Source: Rhodobacteraceae bacterium SB2
GTDB lineage: Bacteria; Pseudomonadota; Alphaproteobacteria; Rhodobacterales; Rhodobacteraceae
Direction of reading: 5' to 3'
NCBI GenBank assembly: GCA_001642945.1
Contig: LGRT01000013.1
Span: forward strand, 124,001 to 188,000
DNA: 64,000 nt
The notes under the pieces: model-generated
Told to the model about the DNA's origin: nothing
Database searches by the model: none
Seen by the model: only the letters and a program-made list of their open reading frames with translations
Translations under genes and position numbers: made by a program
Shown here: positions 48,576 through 58,226 of the stretch, one piece after another
How positions within the stretch are numbered: position 1 is the first letter of the stretch
How the letters are laid out: each line of letters starts with the position of its first letter

Positions 48576-49981
48576 TACATAATCTCCCGTACATCTGTGA
48601 GCTTGCCCGTGATCGCCGCCGCCGCCGCCATCCCCGGAGACATCAAATGTGTGCGTCCACCGCGGCCCTGGCGGCCCTCAAAGTTGCGATTTGACGTGGC
48701 CGCGCAGCGCTCGCCCGGCGCCAGCTGGTCTGGATTCATCGCCAAACACATCGAACATCCGGCAAGCCGCCATTCAAAACCAGCCTCTTTAAAGATATCG
48801 GCCAAACCTTCTTCTTCGGCTTGCGCGCGCACCAAACCTGACCCGGGAACCACCATAGCACGCATACCGTCTTTGATTTTCTTCCCCTTTAGAATTTCGG
48901 CCGCCGCGCGCAAATCTTCAATCCGCCCATTCGTGCATGACCCGATAAACACGGTATCGATGGCGATATCGGTAAGAGGTGTGCCTGACGTCAACCCCAT
49001 ATAATCAAGCGAGCGGGCCACAGCGTCAACTTTGCCGCCCTCAAAATCACTCGAGGCGGGCACGGATGCCGTGATCGGCAAAACGTCTTCGGGTGAAGTG
49101 CCCCAGGTAACGACGGGGGCGATATCTTCGCCTTTCAACGTCACGACTTTGTCAAAATGCGCGCCCTCATCCGAAAATAGTGATTTCCAATAGGCCAGTG
49201 CGGTTTCCCAACTGGCCCCTTTGGGCGCATGCGGGCGGCCCTGACAATACGCAAAGGTTTTTTCATCCGGCGCGATCAAACCAGCGCGGGCACCACCTTC
49301 AATCGCCATATTGCACACGGTCATCCGGCCTTCCATCGACAAATCGCGAATAGCCTCACCGCAATATTCGATCACATAGCCTGTTCCACCAGCGGTTCCG
49401 GTTGCGCCGATAACCGAGAGGGTAATGTCTTTCGCCGTCACGCCAGGGCGCAATTTCCCGGTGATTTCTACTTTCATATTTTTTGATTTCTTCTGGATGA
49501 GCGTCTGCGTGGCCAGAACATGCTCAACCTCAGAGGTGCCAATGCCATGCGCCAAAGCACCAAAAGCGCCATGGGTCGCGGTATGACTATCGCCGCACAC
49601 AACGGTCATTCCGGGCAAAGTCCAGCCTTGCTCGGGCCCAACAATATGCACGATACCTTGGCGGACATCCGAAACAGGATAATAGTGAATGCCAAAATCA
49701 GCCGCGTTTTTATCCAGCGCTTCCACTTGAATGCGGCTTTCAGGGTTGTCGATGCCTTTGGCACGATCCAGCGTGGTGGGCACATTATGATCCGGCACGG
49801 CAATGGTTTTTTCAGGCGCGCGCACTTTGCGCCCGCTCATCCGAAGGCCTTCAAAAGCTTGCGGGCTGGTCACCTCATGCACAAGATGACGGTCAATATA
49901 CAGCAAACAAGTGCCATCCTCGGCCTCATGCGCCACATGCGCATCCCAGATTTTATCGTAAAGTGTTTTCGGGGCGGTCAT
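48575..49981 (-). CDS. leuC: 3-Isopropylmalate dehydratase large subunit
   Basis: The 468-residue aconitase-family subunit that carries the [4Fe-4S] cluster. The cluster cysteines are in [13 protein letters not shown] near residue 348 and in [11 protein letters not shown] near 408-411. Other motifs are [21 protein letters not shown] and the [11 protein letters not shown] substrate loop near 440. AGGA 7 bases before the ATG is the Shine-Dalgarno. It is the first gene of the leuC-leuD-leuB set. The upstream region holds a small unproven reading frame. Confidence 0.97.
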   Translation of the reverse strand: MTAPKTLYDKIWDAHVAHEAEDGTCLLYIDRHLVHEVTSPQAFEGLRMSGRKVRAPEKTIAVPDHNVPTTLDRAKGIDNPESRIQVEALDKNAADFGIHYYPVSDVRQGIVHIVGPEQGWTLPGMTVVCGDSHTATHGAFGALAHGIGTSEVEHVLATQTLIQKKSKNMKVEITGKLRPGVTAKDITLSVIGATGTAGGTGYVIEYCGEAIRDLSMEGRMTVCNMAIEGGARAGLIAPDEKTFAYCQGRPHAPKGASWETALAYWKSLFSDEGAHFDKVVTLKGEDIAPVVTWGTSPEDVLPITASVPASSDFEGGKVDAVARSLDYMGLTSGTPLTDIAIDTVFIGSCTNGRIEDLRAAAEILKGKKIKDGMRAMVVPGSGLVRAQAEEEGLADIFKEAGFEWRLAGCSMCLAMNPDQLAPGERCAATSNRNFEGRQGRGGRTHLMSPGMAAAAAITGKLTDVREIM

Positions 49982-50419
49982 TTTTAATCCTCTCCCGTAG
50001 GGTATGAAAAGATAGGGCGAACGTTTTTTGACGGGCCTAGGAAGGCACGCGGACAGATTTCATCGCCCCAAAGAACCGCCAAGGCAGACGGGCGCGATCA
50101 TCCATGTCAAAAATACGAGTCATTGTCATAAACCGTTCATACGCCCAAATTTATGGCGCTTCAAGCCACCGGGGGACGCCAAAACCGTAATGTCAAAACC
50201 AGCGCCCTAAGATCCAAACCAGTGCCAGTGCGCCGCGTTTAAAAAGCGCGTCAAACGCGGCCAAGCCAGCAGCCGCCTGCGCAAAGCGATGATATGCTCT
50301 GCGGCTTGCCTGTTGCCAGAAAACCTCAATCCGGGCGTGCGCAAAGGTTTGATTGAGATTTCATATCAGCCATGTTACGCTTTAAATATGCTCAGCGCCG
50401 GAGCTTTCGGCGTAACAAC
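49982..50419. other. leuC/rsfS divergent region
   Basis: A 438-base region between divergent leuC and rsfS, so both promoters should lie here. I see no clear promoter pair, terminator or RNA gene. It holds one short minus-strand frame (50037-50129), described separately. No leucine-codon-rich leader or T-box-like element is visible, so control of the leu operon is not shown. Confidence 0.4.
50037..50129 (-). CDS. Possible small protein upstream of leuC
   Basis: A 30-codon frame starting [20 protein letters not shown] and ending MKSVRVPS, with stop TAG at 50037. No good Shine-Dalgarno is visible, and only one leucine is present, so it does not look like a leucine attenuator. It lies 55 bases before the leuC start. 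It may be spurious or a small unannotated protein. Confidence 0.25.
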   Translation of the reverse strand: MTMTRIFDMDDRARLPWRFFGAMKSVRVPS

Positions 50420-50845
50420 ATGGAGGACACAGTCCTGACACTATCAGTTGATGCAGCAGGCGCTGCAGCTCAGCCCTCTTATTTAGAAGGGCATAAACCG
50501 GTCTCAAGTGAAACACTTCTTACCCGAATCCTTGACTCCCTCGCCGAAGACAAAGCCGAAGATATTGTAGATATAGACCTGCGCGGCAAAACCGCGATCG
50601 GGGATTATATGGTGATTGCCTCGGGGCGCTCTACGCGGCAAGTCGCGGCGCTGGCAGAAAAATTGACCGACCGGTTGAAGCAAGAGTTTGGACGCCTGTC
50701 CAAAATCGAAGGCAAAAACACCGGTGATTGGATTCTCGTTGATACTGGGGATATTATTGTACATCTCTTCCGCCCGGAAGTGCGCGAATTTTATCAGTTG
50801 GAAAAAATGTGGGTGCCGCTTGGACAGCAGGCCAAGAACGCCTGA
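50420..50845 (+). CDS. rsfS: Ribosome silencing factor RsfS
   Basis: Binds ribosomal protein L14 and blocks subunit joining when nutrients are low. The 141-residue protein has the conserved block LAEDKAEDIVDIDLRGKTAI and the C-terminal DTGDIIVHLFRPEVREFYQLEKMW. The start at 50420 (MEDTVLTLSV) is a guess: the family core begins about 25 residues later and no strong Shine-Dalgarno precedes it. The in-frame ATG at 50372 is an alternative. rlmH follows after 12 bases. Confidence 0.9.
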   Translation: MEDTVLTLSVDAAGAAAQPSYLEGHKPVSSETLLTRILDSLAEDKAEDIVDIDLRGKTAIGDYMVIASGRSTRQVAALAEKLTDRLKQEFGRLSKIEGKNTGDWILVDTGDIIVHLFRPEVREFYQLEKMWVPLGQQAKNA

Positions 50846-50857
50846 TATAGCCCGAAA

Positions 50858-51328
50858 ATGCGTCTTACCATTTGTGCCGTTGGCCGGTTAAAGTCCGGCC
50901 CCGAACATCTTTTGATCACCGATTACGCAACCCGGTTCAATCGCATGGGCAGGTCTTTGGGATTGGGCCCTTTGAAAATTCAAGAAGTCGAAGATAAGAA
51001 AAATATTGGCATGTCAGCAGAAGCCGAACTGCTGCGCAAATCCATCCCCAATTCGGCCCGTATCTGCGCGCTTGATGAGCGCGGCCCGGTGATGAGCTCG
51101 CCAGAATTTACGCGCTATATGGCCGCGTTGCGCGATCAGGGGATCAGCGATTTGGCCTTCGTAATCGGTGGCGCCGATGGAATTGACCCAAGCTTGCGCG
51201 ACGCGGCCCATGCGCAATTGTCTTTTGGTAAAATGGTCTGGCCACATCTCTTAGTGCGGGCGATGCTATGTGAACAAATTTACCGCGCCGCAGCCATTCT
51301 TGCTGGCACCCCCTATCACCGAATATAA
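50858..51328 (+). CDS. rlmH: 23S rRNA (pseudouridine(1915)-N(3))-methyltransferase
   Basis: A 156-residue SPOUT-family enzyme that methylates pseudouridine 1915 in helix 69 of 23S rRNA on assembled 70S ribosomes. The knot motif FVIGGADGIDPSLRDAA near residues 106-122 and LDERGPVMSSPEFTRYM near 71-87 are clear, as is the C-terminal HLLVRAMLCEQIYRA. It follows rsfS closely, a common pairing. Confidence 0.95.
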   Translation: MRLTICAVGRLKSGPEHLLITDYATRFNRMGRSLGLGPLKIQEVEDKKNIGMSAEAELLRKSIPNSARICALDERGPVMSSPEFTRYMAALRDQGISDLAFVIGGADGIDPSLRDAAHAQLSFGKMVWPHLLVRAMLCEQIYRAAAILAGTPYHRI

Positions 51329-51457
51329 AGCGTCAACCCTGTAAGGCCGCGCCCAGTTATCAACAACGATCGGCAAGCCTAAAAGCCAGATTGCGCCCCC
51401 ACCAAGGCTTGCACCCCAATGCAGCGCAGCCTAAATCGGGTAAAAAAGGAAATCAGC

Positions 51458-52981
51458 ATGGCAGCAACACCTACAGTTCTGTGTATTTTAGACGGCTGGG
51501 GCTGTGGCGCCAGCGAGGTTGGAAATGCCCCAAAACTAGCAAAAACACCTTGCTTTGACCACATTATGAAAACCTGCCCGCAAGCAGAATTAATCACATA
51601 CGGGCCAGATGTCGGCCTGCCCTCGGGGCAAATGGGAAATTCAGAAGTGGGTCATATGAATATCGGCGCTGGGCGTGTGGTGGCGATGGATCTTGGTCAA
51701 ATTGATCTGGCAATCGAAAATGGCTCTTTTGGCCAAAACGCAGCGCTTAACGCGTTTATCGGTCAGCTTCAAAGCAGCGGCGGCGTCGCGCATGTGATGG
51801 CGCTTGTGTCCGATGGCGGGGTGCATGGGCATATCGCGCATCTGCTTGCAACGCTGCAAGTGCTGAGCGCAGCAGGCGTGCCCAGCCGCATCCATGCGAT
51901 CACCGATGGCCGCGATGTGGCCCCGGGAAGCGCGCTTGGCTTTATCGAACAGCTCAGCGCCGCGCTGCCCGCGCAAGCGCAGATCGCCACCGTAACGGGC
52001 AGATATTTTGCGATGGATCGCGACAATCGCTGGGAGCGGGTTCAAACCGCTTATGATGCAATCGTGGCGGCGCAAAGCAGCAGAACCGCCGCAACAGCCG
52101 CGCAAGCGGTCACTTCGGCAGATTTGGCAGGCATCAGCGATGAATTCATCCCCGCAACGGTTGTGAACGGTTATCGCGGCGTTTCGTCAGGCGATGGGCT
52201 GTTCTGTTTAAATTTTCGCGCCGATCGGGCACGCGAAATTCTAAGCGCTCTGGCTGATCCGTATTTTGATCATTTTCAAAGCCATGCACAACCCGCCTGG
52301 GCGGGCGCATTGGGCATGGTGAATTATTCCGAGGCGCATGCCGCTTACATGCAAGCCTGCTTTCCCAAAACACCCGTGGTGAACACATTAGGGGCGTGGG
52401 TGGCGCGGCATGGCAAGCGCCAGTTTCGCGTTGCCGAAACCGAAAAATACCCCCATGTCACGTTTTTTCTAAACGGTGGCAAAGAACAAGCAGAGCCGCG
52501 CGAAGAGCGGTTCATGCCGCATTCTCCGAAAGTGGCAACCTATGATTTGCAGCCTGAAATGGCCTCTGAGGCCGTTACAGATCAGCTGATCGGCGCGATC
52601 AATAACGCCTATGATCTTATCATTGTGAACTATGCAAATCCGGATATGGTTGGCCATACGGGGGATTTGAACGCCGCCATCAAAGCCTGCGAAGCAGTTG
52701 ACCGTGGCCTTGCGCGGGTGTTGAATGCGTTAGAAGAAACCAATGGGCAAATGATCCTTACGGCGGATCATGGAAATTGTGAAATGATGGTAGATCCGGA
52801 AACGGGGCAACCCCATACTGCGCATACGCTTAACCCGGTGCCGGTGGCGTTAATCAATGGCCCCGATGGCAGCGCTTTGCGGCCAGGGGGGCGGCTGGCA
52901 GATCTGGCACCAACGCTCTTGCAGCTGATGGGGCTGGACTGCCCCGGCGAAATGACAGGCCGCAGCCTGTTGCTGCCATGA
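51458..52981 (+). CDS. gpmI: 2,3-Bisphosphoglycerate-independent phosphoglycerate mutase
   Basis: Interconverts 2- and 3-phosphoglycerate in glycolysis. It is a 507-residue alkaline-phosphatase-fold, Mn-dependent enzyme. The N-terminal metal motif VLCILDGWG, the phosphoserine motif MGNSEVGHMNIGAGRVV (catalytic Ser in GNSEV) and the late TADHGNCEMMVD are present. The start at 51458 follows AAGGA at 7 bases. The next gene, envC, overlaps its stop by four bases. Confidence 0.96.
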   Translation: MAATPTVLCILDGWGCGASEVGNAPKLAKTPCFDHIMKTCPQAELITYGPDVGLPSGQMGNSEVGHMNIGAGRVVAMDLGQIDLAIENGSFGQNAALNAFIGQLQSSGGVAHVMALVSDGGVHGHIAHLLATLQVLSAAGVPSRIHAITDGRDVAPGSALGFIEQLSAALPAQAQIATVTGRYFAMDRDNRWERVQTAYDAIVAAQSSRTAATAAQAVTSADLAGISDEFIPATVVNGYRGVSSGDGLFCLNFRADRAREILSALADPYFDHFQSHAQPAWAGALGMVNYSEAHAAYMQACFPKTPVVNTLGAWVARHGKRQFRVAETEKYPHVTFFLNGGKEQAEPREERFMPHSPKVATYDLQPEMASEAVTDQLIGAINNAYDLIIVNYANPDMVGHTGDLNAAIKACEAVDRGLARVLNALEETNGQMILTADHGNCEMMVDPETGQPHTAHTLNPVPVALINGPDGSALRPGGRLADLAPTLLQLMGLDCPGEMTGRSLLLP

Positions 52982-54138
52982 AGCCGCTTTTCGCCCTTCT
53001 CGCTCTGCTGAGCTTATCTGCGGGCCAAGGCATTGCCCGCGATTTGGCCAGCAGCCCTCAAAACCTGGTAGAGGCCGCCCAAAAAGCCGCAAACACGCTG
53101 GATCAAGCCACCGCAAGTTTGGTGCGCGCAGAAACAGCATCAGATCGCGTGCGGGCCTTGACGCAATCGATCAGAAGCATCGAGCACGCCTTGGCTTTGG
53201 TGCGCCAAGGCCTGCGCGAAATGGCGATGGAAACGGCAGCGATTGATGCCCATCTCACCCGTCAAGAAGATGAAATCGGACGTCTGCTTGGGGTGCTGCA
53301 CAGCATCGATAAAGACACAGTTTACAGCAGCCTAATCCACCCCTCTGGCCCCTTGGCAACGGCGCGGGCGGGCATGATGCTTTCAGATATCGTGCCGGCA
53401 TTGCAAAGCCGGGTCTCGGCGCTGCAACGCGAATTAGAGGATCAAAACGCGCTGATCGCGTTTCAAACCGAAATCCGCGATGCGCTGAAACTAGGGCTGA
53501 GCGAAGTGCAGCACGCCCGCACTGCATTGGCCAGAGCGCTTGCCGATCGCAAAGACCTTCCCCGCCGCTTTACCGAGGATCCATCAAAAACCGAAATCTT
53601 GCTGACCGCTGCCGATAGTTTAGACGCTTTCGCAGACGGCGTTGCGATCATCGCTGCCGATGAAGTGCCCGGATCCCTGCCCTACATCGGAAATCGCAAA
53701 GGTGCGCTGCCCTTTCCCGTGGCGGGGCGGATCATCCGCCAATTCAATGAAACTGACGCGGCGGGGATTGTTCGCCCAGGCTTGGTTATTGCAACGGCCT
53801 CACAAGCCATCGTCACAACGCCCACAGCCGCCACAATACGCTATCGCGGGCCACTGCTAGATTATGGGCAAGTGTCGATTATCGAACCGCAAATCGGGGT
53901 GCTGATCATCGTTGCGGGCATGGAAACAGTCTATGGCAATATTGGCGAAGTGCTGCCGGCGGGCAGCCCAATCGGCATCATGGGCGGCCAATCACAAAGC
54001 TTTGAAGAAATAATTGAACAAACTGTGATTGGCAATGGTAGCGAGCGACCGGAAACGCTCTATATAGAGATAAGAAATGAAAATATTCCGCAGGACCCAC
54101 TGCTTTGGTTCGGCCAGGGAAAGGATCTTAAGAAATGA
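52978..54138 (+). CDS. envC: EnvC-like murein hydrolase activator
   Basis: A 386-residue periplasmic protein. After a signal peptide (residues 1-20) comes a long coiled coil (about 30-210) typical of EnvC, then a LytM/M23-like domain (about 240-380). The catalytic zinc ligands of active M23 peptidases are not seen: the usual HxGxD and HxH motifs are replaced (RPGLVIATASQAIVTT, IIVAGMETVYGNIGEV). EnvC lacks them too and activates amidases instead. The start overlaps the gpmI stop (ATGA) and the end overlaps ctpA. Confidence 0.88.
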   Translation: MKPLFALLALLSLSAGQGIARDLASSPQNLVEAAQKAANTLDQATASLVRAETASDRVRALTQSIRSIEHALALVRQGLREMAMETAAIDAHLTRQEDEIGRLLGVLHSIDKDTVYSSLIHPSGPLATARAGMMLSDIVPALQSRVSALQRELEDQNALIAFQTEIRDALKLGLSEVQHARTALARALADRKDLPRRFTEDPSKTEILLTAADSLDAFADGVAIIAADEVPGSLPYIGNRKGALPFPVAGRIIRQFNETDAAGIVRPGLVIATASQAIVTTPTAATIRYRGPLLDYGQVSIIEPQIGVLIIVAGMETVYGNIGEVLPAGSPIGIMGGQSQSFEEIIEQTVIGNGSERPETLYIEIRNENIPQDPLLWFGQGKDLKK

Positions 54139-55472
54139 GTAGGTTGATTTTAGCCGCAGGGTTTGGCCTGAGCCTTGGGGTGATGACAGCGTTGCAATTC
54201 GCGGCACCGGTTCTGGCGCAATCCAGCAGTGAGCGCAGCAGCGTCTATGAGCAGCTTGACCTTTTCGGTGATATTTTCGAACGCATCCGCTCGCAATATG
54301 TGGAAGAGGTTGACGAGGCTGAACTGATCGAAGCCGCGATCAATGGTATGCTGACCTCACTGGATCCACATTCCAGCTATATGTCGCCAAAAGCAGCTGC
54401 GGATATGCGTGTGCAAACCCGTGGTGAATTTGGCGGGCTTGGCATCGAAGTTACCCAACAAGATGGGTTTGTGAAAGTTGTCTCGCCCATTGATGGCACC
54501 CCTGCGGATGCAGCGGGCATTGAAGCGGGCGATTTTATCACCCATGTTGATGGCGAAACGGTGCTTGGCTTAACGCTCAATCAAGCCGTGGAAATGATGC
54601 GCGGGCCGGTTGGCTCTGAAATTATCATCACGGTGGTGCGCGAGGGCGAAGATGAACCTTTCGATGTGTCAATCATCCGCGATACGATTAAGCTCACAGC
54701 AGTGAGATCGCGCGTTGAAGGCAGCTCGGTGGTGCTGCGCATCACTACGTTCAACGATCAAACCTATCCCAACCTTTCTGACGGGATTGCCAAGCAAGTT
54801 GAAGAATTGGGCGGCATCGACAACGTAAACGGATTTGTGTTGGATTTGCGCAACAATCCGGGTGGCTTGCTCTCGCAAGCGATCCGCGTGTCCGACGCGT
54901 TTTTAGAGAAGGGCGAAATCGTCTCAACCCGCGGCCGCGATCCGCAGGACGGAGATCGCTATAATGCCTCGCCCGATGATCTGGCCGAAGGCAAACCCAT
55001 TGTGGTGCTGATCAATGGTGGGTCTGCCTCGGCCTCGGAAATTGTGGCCGGCGCGCTGCAAGATCATCGCCGCGCCGTGGTTGTGGGCACGCGCAGCTTT
55101 GGCAAAGGCTCGGTACAAACGGTCATGCCCTTGGGCGGTGATGGTGCGATGCGCCTGACAACTGCCCGCTATTACACGCCATCAGGGCGCTCGATTCAGG
55201 CTTTGGGTGTCTCGCCTGATATTATCGTTGAGCAACCGCGCCGAAAAGAGAACGAAGAGGCCAAAGATGAAGACGGCACAAGCCAGCGCCGTTCGGAAGC
55301 GGATCTGCGCGGATCTTTGCTGAATGACAGCCTCAGCGATGAAGAAATTAAACAGATTGAAACAGACCAAGCCGAGTCTGAATTGGCCGCCAAACTGCGC
55401 AATGACGATTTTCAACTGTCTTACGCGATTGATCTTCTCAAAGGTATGATGGCACTGGCGGGGCAAGATTAA
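54135..55472 (+). CDS. ctpA: S41-family carboxy-terminal processing protease
   Basis: A 445-residue periplasmic serine protease. A signal/anchor segment (about residues 3-26) is followed by the tail-specific domain, a PDZ domain with [21 protein letters not shown] (about 96-116), and the catalytic core with Ser in [15 protein letters not shown] near 298 and Lys in [10 protein letters not shown] near 323. The last 60 residues are charged and acidic. It starts inside the envC stop (ATGA). rppH follows by 4 bases. Confidence 0.95.
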   Translation: MSRLILAAGFGLSLGVMTALQFAAPVLAQSSSERSSVYEQLDLFGDIFERIRSQYVEEVDEAELIEAAINGMLTSLDPHSSYMSPKAAADMRVQTRGEFGGLGIEVTQQDGFVKVVSPIDGTPADAAGIEAGDFITHVDGETVLGLTLNQAVEMMRGPVGSEIIITVVREGEDEPFDVSIIRDTIKLTAVRSRVEGSSVVLRITTFNDQTYPNLSDGIAKQVEELGGIDNVNGFVLDLRNNPGGLLSQAIRVSDAFLEKGEIVSTRGRDPQDGDRYNASPDDLAEGKPIVVLINGGSASASEIVAGALQDHRRAVVVGTRSFGKGSVQTVMPLGGDGAMRLTTARYYTPSGRSIQALGVSPDIIVEQPRRKENEEAKDEDGTSQRRSEADLRGSLLNDSLSDEEIKQIETDQAESELAAKLRNDDFQLSYAIDLLKGMMALAGQD

Positions 55473-55476
55473 GCCG

Positions 55477-55965
55477 ATGACGCCAGAGCAGATTGCCGCG
55501 CTACCTTATCGACGCAATGTCGGGATTATGCTGATCGACAAACGCGGATACGTGTTTGTGGGGCAGCGGCGCGATAACCATTCCGATGCCTGGCAAATGC
55601 CGCAGGGCGGAATAGATCCCGGAGAAACGCCGGAAGCGGCGGCTTGGCGGGAATTGGAAGAAGAAACCGGGGTTGCGCCTGCCTCCGCCACGTTAATGGC
55701 CGTCTCAAAGGGTTGGGTGACCTATGACTTGCCCGCCGATCTAGTATCCAAACTCTGGCAAGGAAAATATCGGGGGCAGGAACAAAAATGGTATCTGATG
55801 CGCTTTGAGGGCGCGGATCAGGATGTGAATATTCAAACAGAGCATCCCGAATTTTCCGCATGGGCTTGGATGCGTCCTGCAGATCTGATCGAAAATATTG
55901 TGCCTTTTAAACGCGCGGTTTATCACGCCGTTTTAAACGAATTCGCCAGTCACTTGCCAGAATAA
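55477..55965 (+). CDS. rppH: RNA pyrophosphohydrolase
   Basis: A 162-residue Nudix enzyme that removes pyrophosphate from 5'-triphosphorylated mRNA, triggering decay. The Nudix box is complete ([20 protein letters not shown], residues 44-63, then TG). The N-terminal [20 protein letters not shown] and the WQMPQGG motif are typical of RppH. It completes a gpmI-envC-ctpA-rppH string with almost no gaps. Confidence 0.95.
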   Translation: MTPEQIAALPYRRNVGIMLIDKRGYVFVGQRRDNHSDAWQMPQGGIDPGETPEAAAWRELEEETGVAPASATLMAVSKGWVTYDLPADLVSKLWQGKYRGQEQKWYLMRFEGADQDVNIQTEHPEFSAWAWMRPADLIENIVPFKRAVYHAVLNEFASHLPE

Positions 55966-56132
55966 GCTATGCCATACAGACCTATCTTACGAGCACAGGC
56001 TTGGGGCCAAAAACTGTAAACCCGGGCGCGCATCCCGGAAATGGTACAATCCAAATGGAGTGCTAGCGCAAGCAGCGCGGCGCATGCTCGCAACGGCGGG
56101 CCGCAAAAATTTAGCTTTGAAGAGCGATTTTA

Positions 56133-58052
56133 TTAGCTGGCGGAAAACTGCAGAATATTTTGCGATGGATGCACCAATTCAAAGATGGTTTTGTGAATAT
56201 CCTGCGCGGTCAAACCGGCATCTTTGTACATTTCTTGTGGCGATCCGTGGTCAATAAAGCGATCCGGCAAGGTTAAGGTGCGCAATTTCACCCCCTGCTC
56301 CAACTGACCTGATTGCGCCAAATAATGCAGCACCATAGCGCCAAAGCCACCAACCGAGCCCTGCTCAACCGTTACCACCGCCTTATGGTGGCGCATCAAT
56401 TGCGTGATTAAATCTGTATCAAGGGGCTTTGCAAAGCGCGCATCCGCAATCGTCACGCGGATACCCTGCTGCGCCAAAGTCACTGAGGCTTGCTCAATTT
56501 CGCCCAAATGTGCGCCGAAAGAAAGGATGGCGACATCCTCGCCCTCTTGCACAATACGGCCTTTGCCGATTTCAAGCACTTCGCCGCGCACGGGCATGGC
56601 AACCCCTGTGCCGTTTCCACGCGGATAGCGAAAGGCGATCGGGCCAGCATCATGCGCCGCCGCAGTGGCCACCATATGCATCAACTCAGCCTCATCCGAG
56701 GCAGCCATCACGGTAAACCCCGGCAGATTGCTCAGATAGGCGATATCAAACGCCCCCGCATGCGTGGCCCCATCGGCCCCAACCAAACCCGCGCGGTCAA
56801 TTGCAAAGCGTACCGGCAAACCTTGCAGCGCCACATCATGAACCACTTGATCATAGCCACGCTGCAAAAAGGTTGAATAAATCGCACAGAAGGGTTTCAG
56901 GCCGCTGGCCGCCATTCCTGCGGCAAATGTCACCCCATGCTGCTCCGCAATCCCGACATCAAACACGCGCTTTGGAAAGCGGTCCGCCAAAATATTGAGA
57001 CCTGTCCCCGATGGCATCGCCGCGGTTACCGCAACAATATTGGGATCGCGTGCCGCTTCATCGCACAGCGCTTGCCCGAACACTTTTGTATAAGCCGGCG
57101 CGTTGGGTTGCGATTTTGCCTGCGCGCCGGTTGCAACGTTGAATTTAGACACGCCGTGATATTTATCCGCAGCTTGTTCTGCAGGCGCGTAGCCTTTGCC
57201 TTTCACCGTGCAAGCATGGATCAACACCGGGCCCGTTGCCCGCGTGCGCGCCGCGCGCAATATCGGCAGCAACTGAGTCATATCATGGCCATCAATCGGG
57301 CCAATATACTCAAATCCCAATTCTTCGAACAAAGTGCCAGAGCCGTGCAAACCTGTGACCAATTGGCGCGCGCGCTTAGCGCTGTCGCGCAAGGGTGAGG
57401 GCAGGGCCGATTCAAACCCTTCCGCCAGCGCCTTCATTTTCGCCAAAGGTTCGTTCGAATAAAGCTTCGACAGATATGAAGACATCGCGCCCACTGGGGG
57501 TGCGATCGACATTTCATTATCGTTCAAAATAACAAATAAGCGCCGGCCTTCGCTGCCAGCGTTGTTTAAGGCTTCATAAGCCATACCCGCGCTGATCGAG
57601 CCATCGCCGATCACAGCGATTGCATCCCCCGTCGGACGCCCCATATCGCGGCCCACGGCAAAGCCCAGCGCTGCAGAAATTGAGGTTGAGCTATGCGCAG
57701 CGCCAAAGGGATCAAACTCGCTTTCGCTGCGTTTGGTAAAGCCGCTTAGCCCGTCTTTTTGCCGCAAACTGCGGATGCGGTCGCGCCGGCCGGTAAGAAT
57801 CTTATGCGGGTAACATTGATGCCCAACATCCCAGATCAATTTATCATGCGGCGTGTTAAACACCGCGTGGATCGCCACGCTCAATTCGACAACCCCCAGC
57901 GAAGAGCCCAAATGGCCGCCGGTTTCGGACACGGCCGAAACAACCTCGCTGCGCAGCTCATGCGCCAATTGGGTGAGCTCTGGATCGCTTAGACCTTTTA
58001 GATCTGCAGGGCCTGCAATTCGCTCGAGCATGGGAAGATCAGAATATTGCAT
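56133..58052 (-). CDS. dxs: 1-Deoxy-D-xylulose-5-phosphate synthase
   Basis: Condenses pyruvate and glyceraldehyde 3-phosphate with thiamine diphosphate, the first step of the non-mevalonate isoprenoid pathway. The 639-residue enzyme has [17 protein letters not shown] near residue 45, the ThDP motif [18 protein letters not shown] near 150 and [15 protein letters not shown] near 415. AGGAGG lies about 8 bases before the ATG. It starts just beyond the puf terminator on the same strand, so it could be read through from the puf operon as well as from its own promoter. In phototrophs it supplies phytol, carotenoid and quinone chains. Confidence 0.96.
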   Translation of the reverse strand: MQYSDLPMLERIAGPADLKGLSDPELTQLAHELRSEVVSAVSETGGHLGSSLGVVELSVAIHAVFNTPHDKLIWDVGHQCYPHKILTGRRDRIRSLRQKDGLSGFTKRSESEFDPFGAAHSSTSISAALGFAVGRDMGRPTGDAIAVIGDGSISAGMAYEALNNAGSEGRRLFVILNDNEMSIAPPVGAMSSYLSKLYSNEPLAKMKALAEGFESALPSPLRDSAKRARQLVTGLHGSGTLFEELGFEYIGPIDGHDMTQLLPILRAARTRATGPVLIHACTVKGKGYAPAEQAADKYHGVSKFNVATGAQAKSQPNAPAYTKVFGQALCDEAARDPNIVAVTAAMPSGTGLNILADRFPKRVFDVGIAEQHGVTFAAGMAASGLKPFCAIYSTFLQRGYDQVVHDVALQGLPVRFAIDRAGLVGADGATHAGAFDIAYLSNLPGFTVMAASDEAELMHMVATAAAHDAGPIAFRYPRGNGTGVAMPVRGEVLEIGKGRIVQEGEDVAILSFGAHLGEIEQASVTLAQQGIRVTIADARFAKPLDTDLITQLMRHHKAVVTVEQGSVGGFGAMVLHYLAQSGQLEQGVKLRTLTLPDRFIDHGSPQEMYKDAGLTAQDIHKTIFELVHPSQNILQFSAS

Positions 58053-58075
58053 CAGGCGCGCCTCCTAAGCGAGGG

Positions 58076-58113
58076 AAAAAGCGTCACATTCAAGGAGACC
58101 CTGAATGTGACGC
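58076..58113 (-). terminator. Puf operon terminator
   Basis: A perfect 12-base-pair stem (GCGTCACATTCA and TGAATGTGACGC, 58081-58092 and 58102-58113) with a nine-base loop, followed on the minus strand by TTTTT (58080-58076). It lies about 110 bases after the pufC stop. A strong rho-independent terminator for the puf transcript. Confidence 0.93.
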
Positions 58114-58142
58114 CAGTCTCCTGTAGCCAACAGGATGGGAAC

Positions 58143-58226
58143 CGGGGTGTGGAGACCCCGTATTTGACCCACGGGAAAATGGGTCAAATCTGGCGGGGAT
58201 CGGGGCGGCAGTACCGCCCGCGATCC
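58143..58226 (-). other. 3' hairpin cluster after pufC
   Basis: Three more hairpins precede the terminator: CGGGGT/ACCCCG (58143-58160), a perfect 10-base-pair stem ATTTGACCCA/TGGGTCAAAT (58162-58189), and a long GC-rich stem GGATCGGGGCGG with CCGCCC-G-CGATCC (58197-58226), which touches the pufC stop. Such stacked structures usually protect the 3' end of an mRNA from exonucleases. Confidence 0.75.

Noticed and set aside
56060-56257. 65-codon plus-strand frame at the end of rppH/dxs
   Set aside because: It overlaps the C-terminal part of dxs on the other strand, lacks a ribosome site and resembles no family.
58053-58225. pufX downstream of pufM/pufC
   Set aside because: There is no frame of suitable length with a membrane helix; pufC is present instead, and the space is filled by hairpins.
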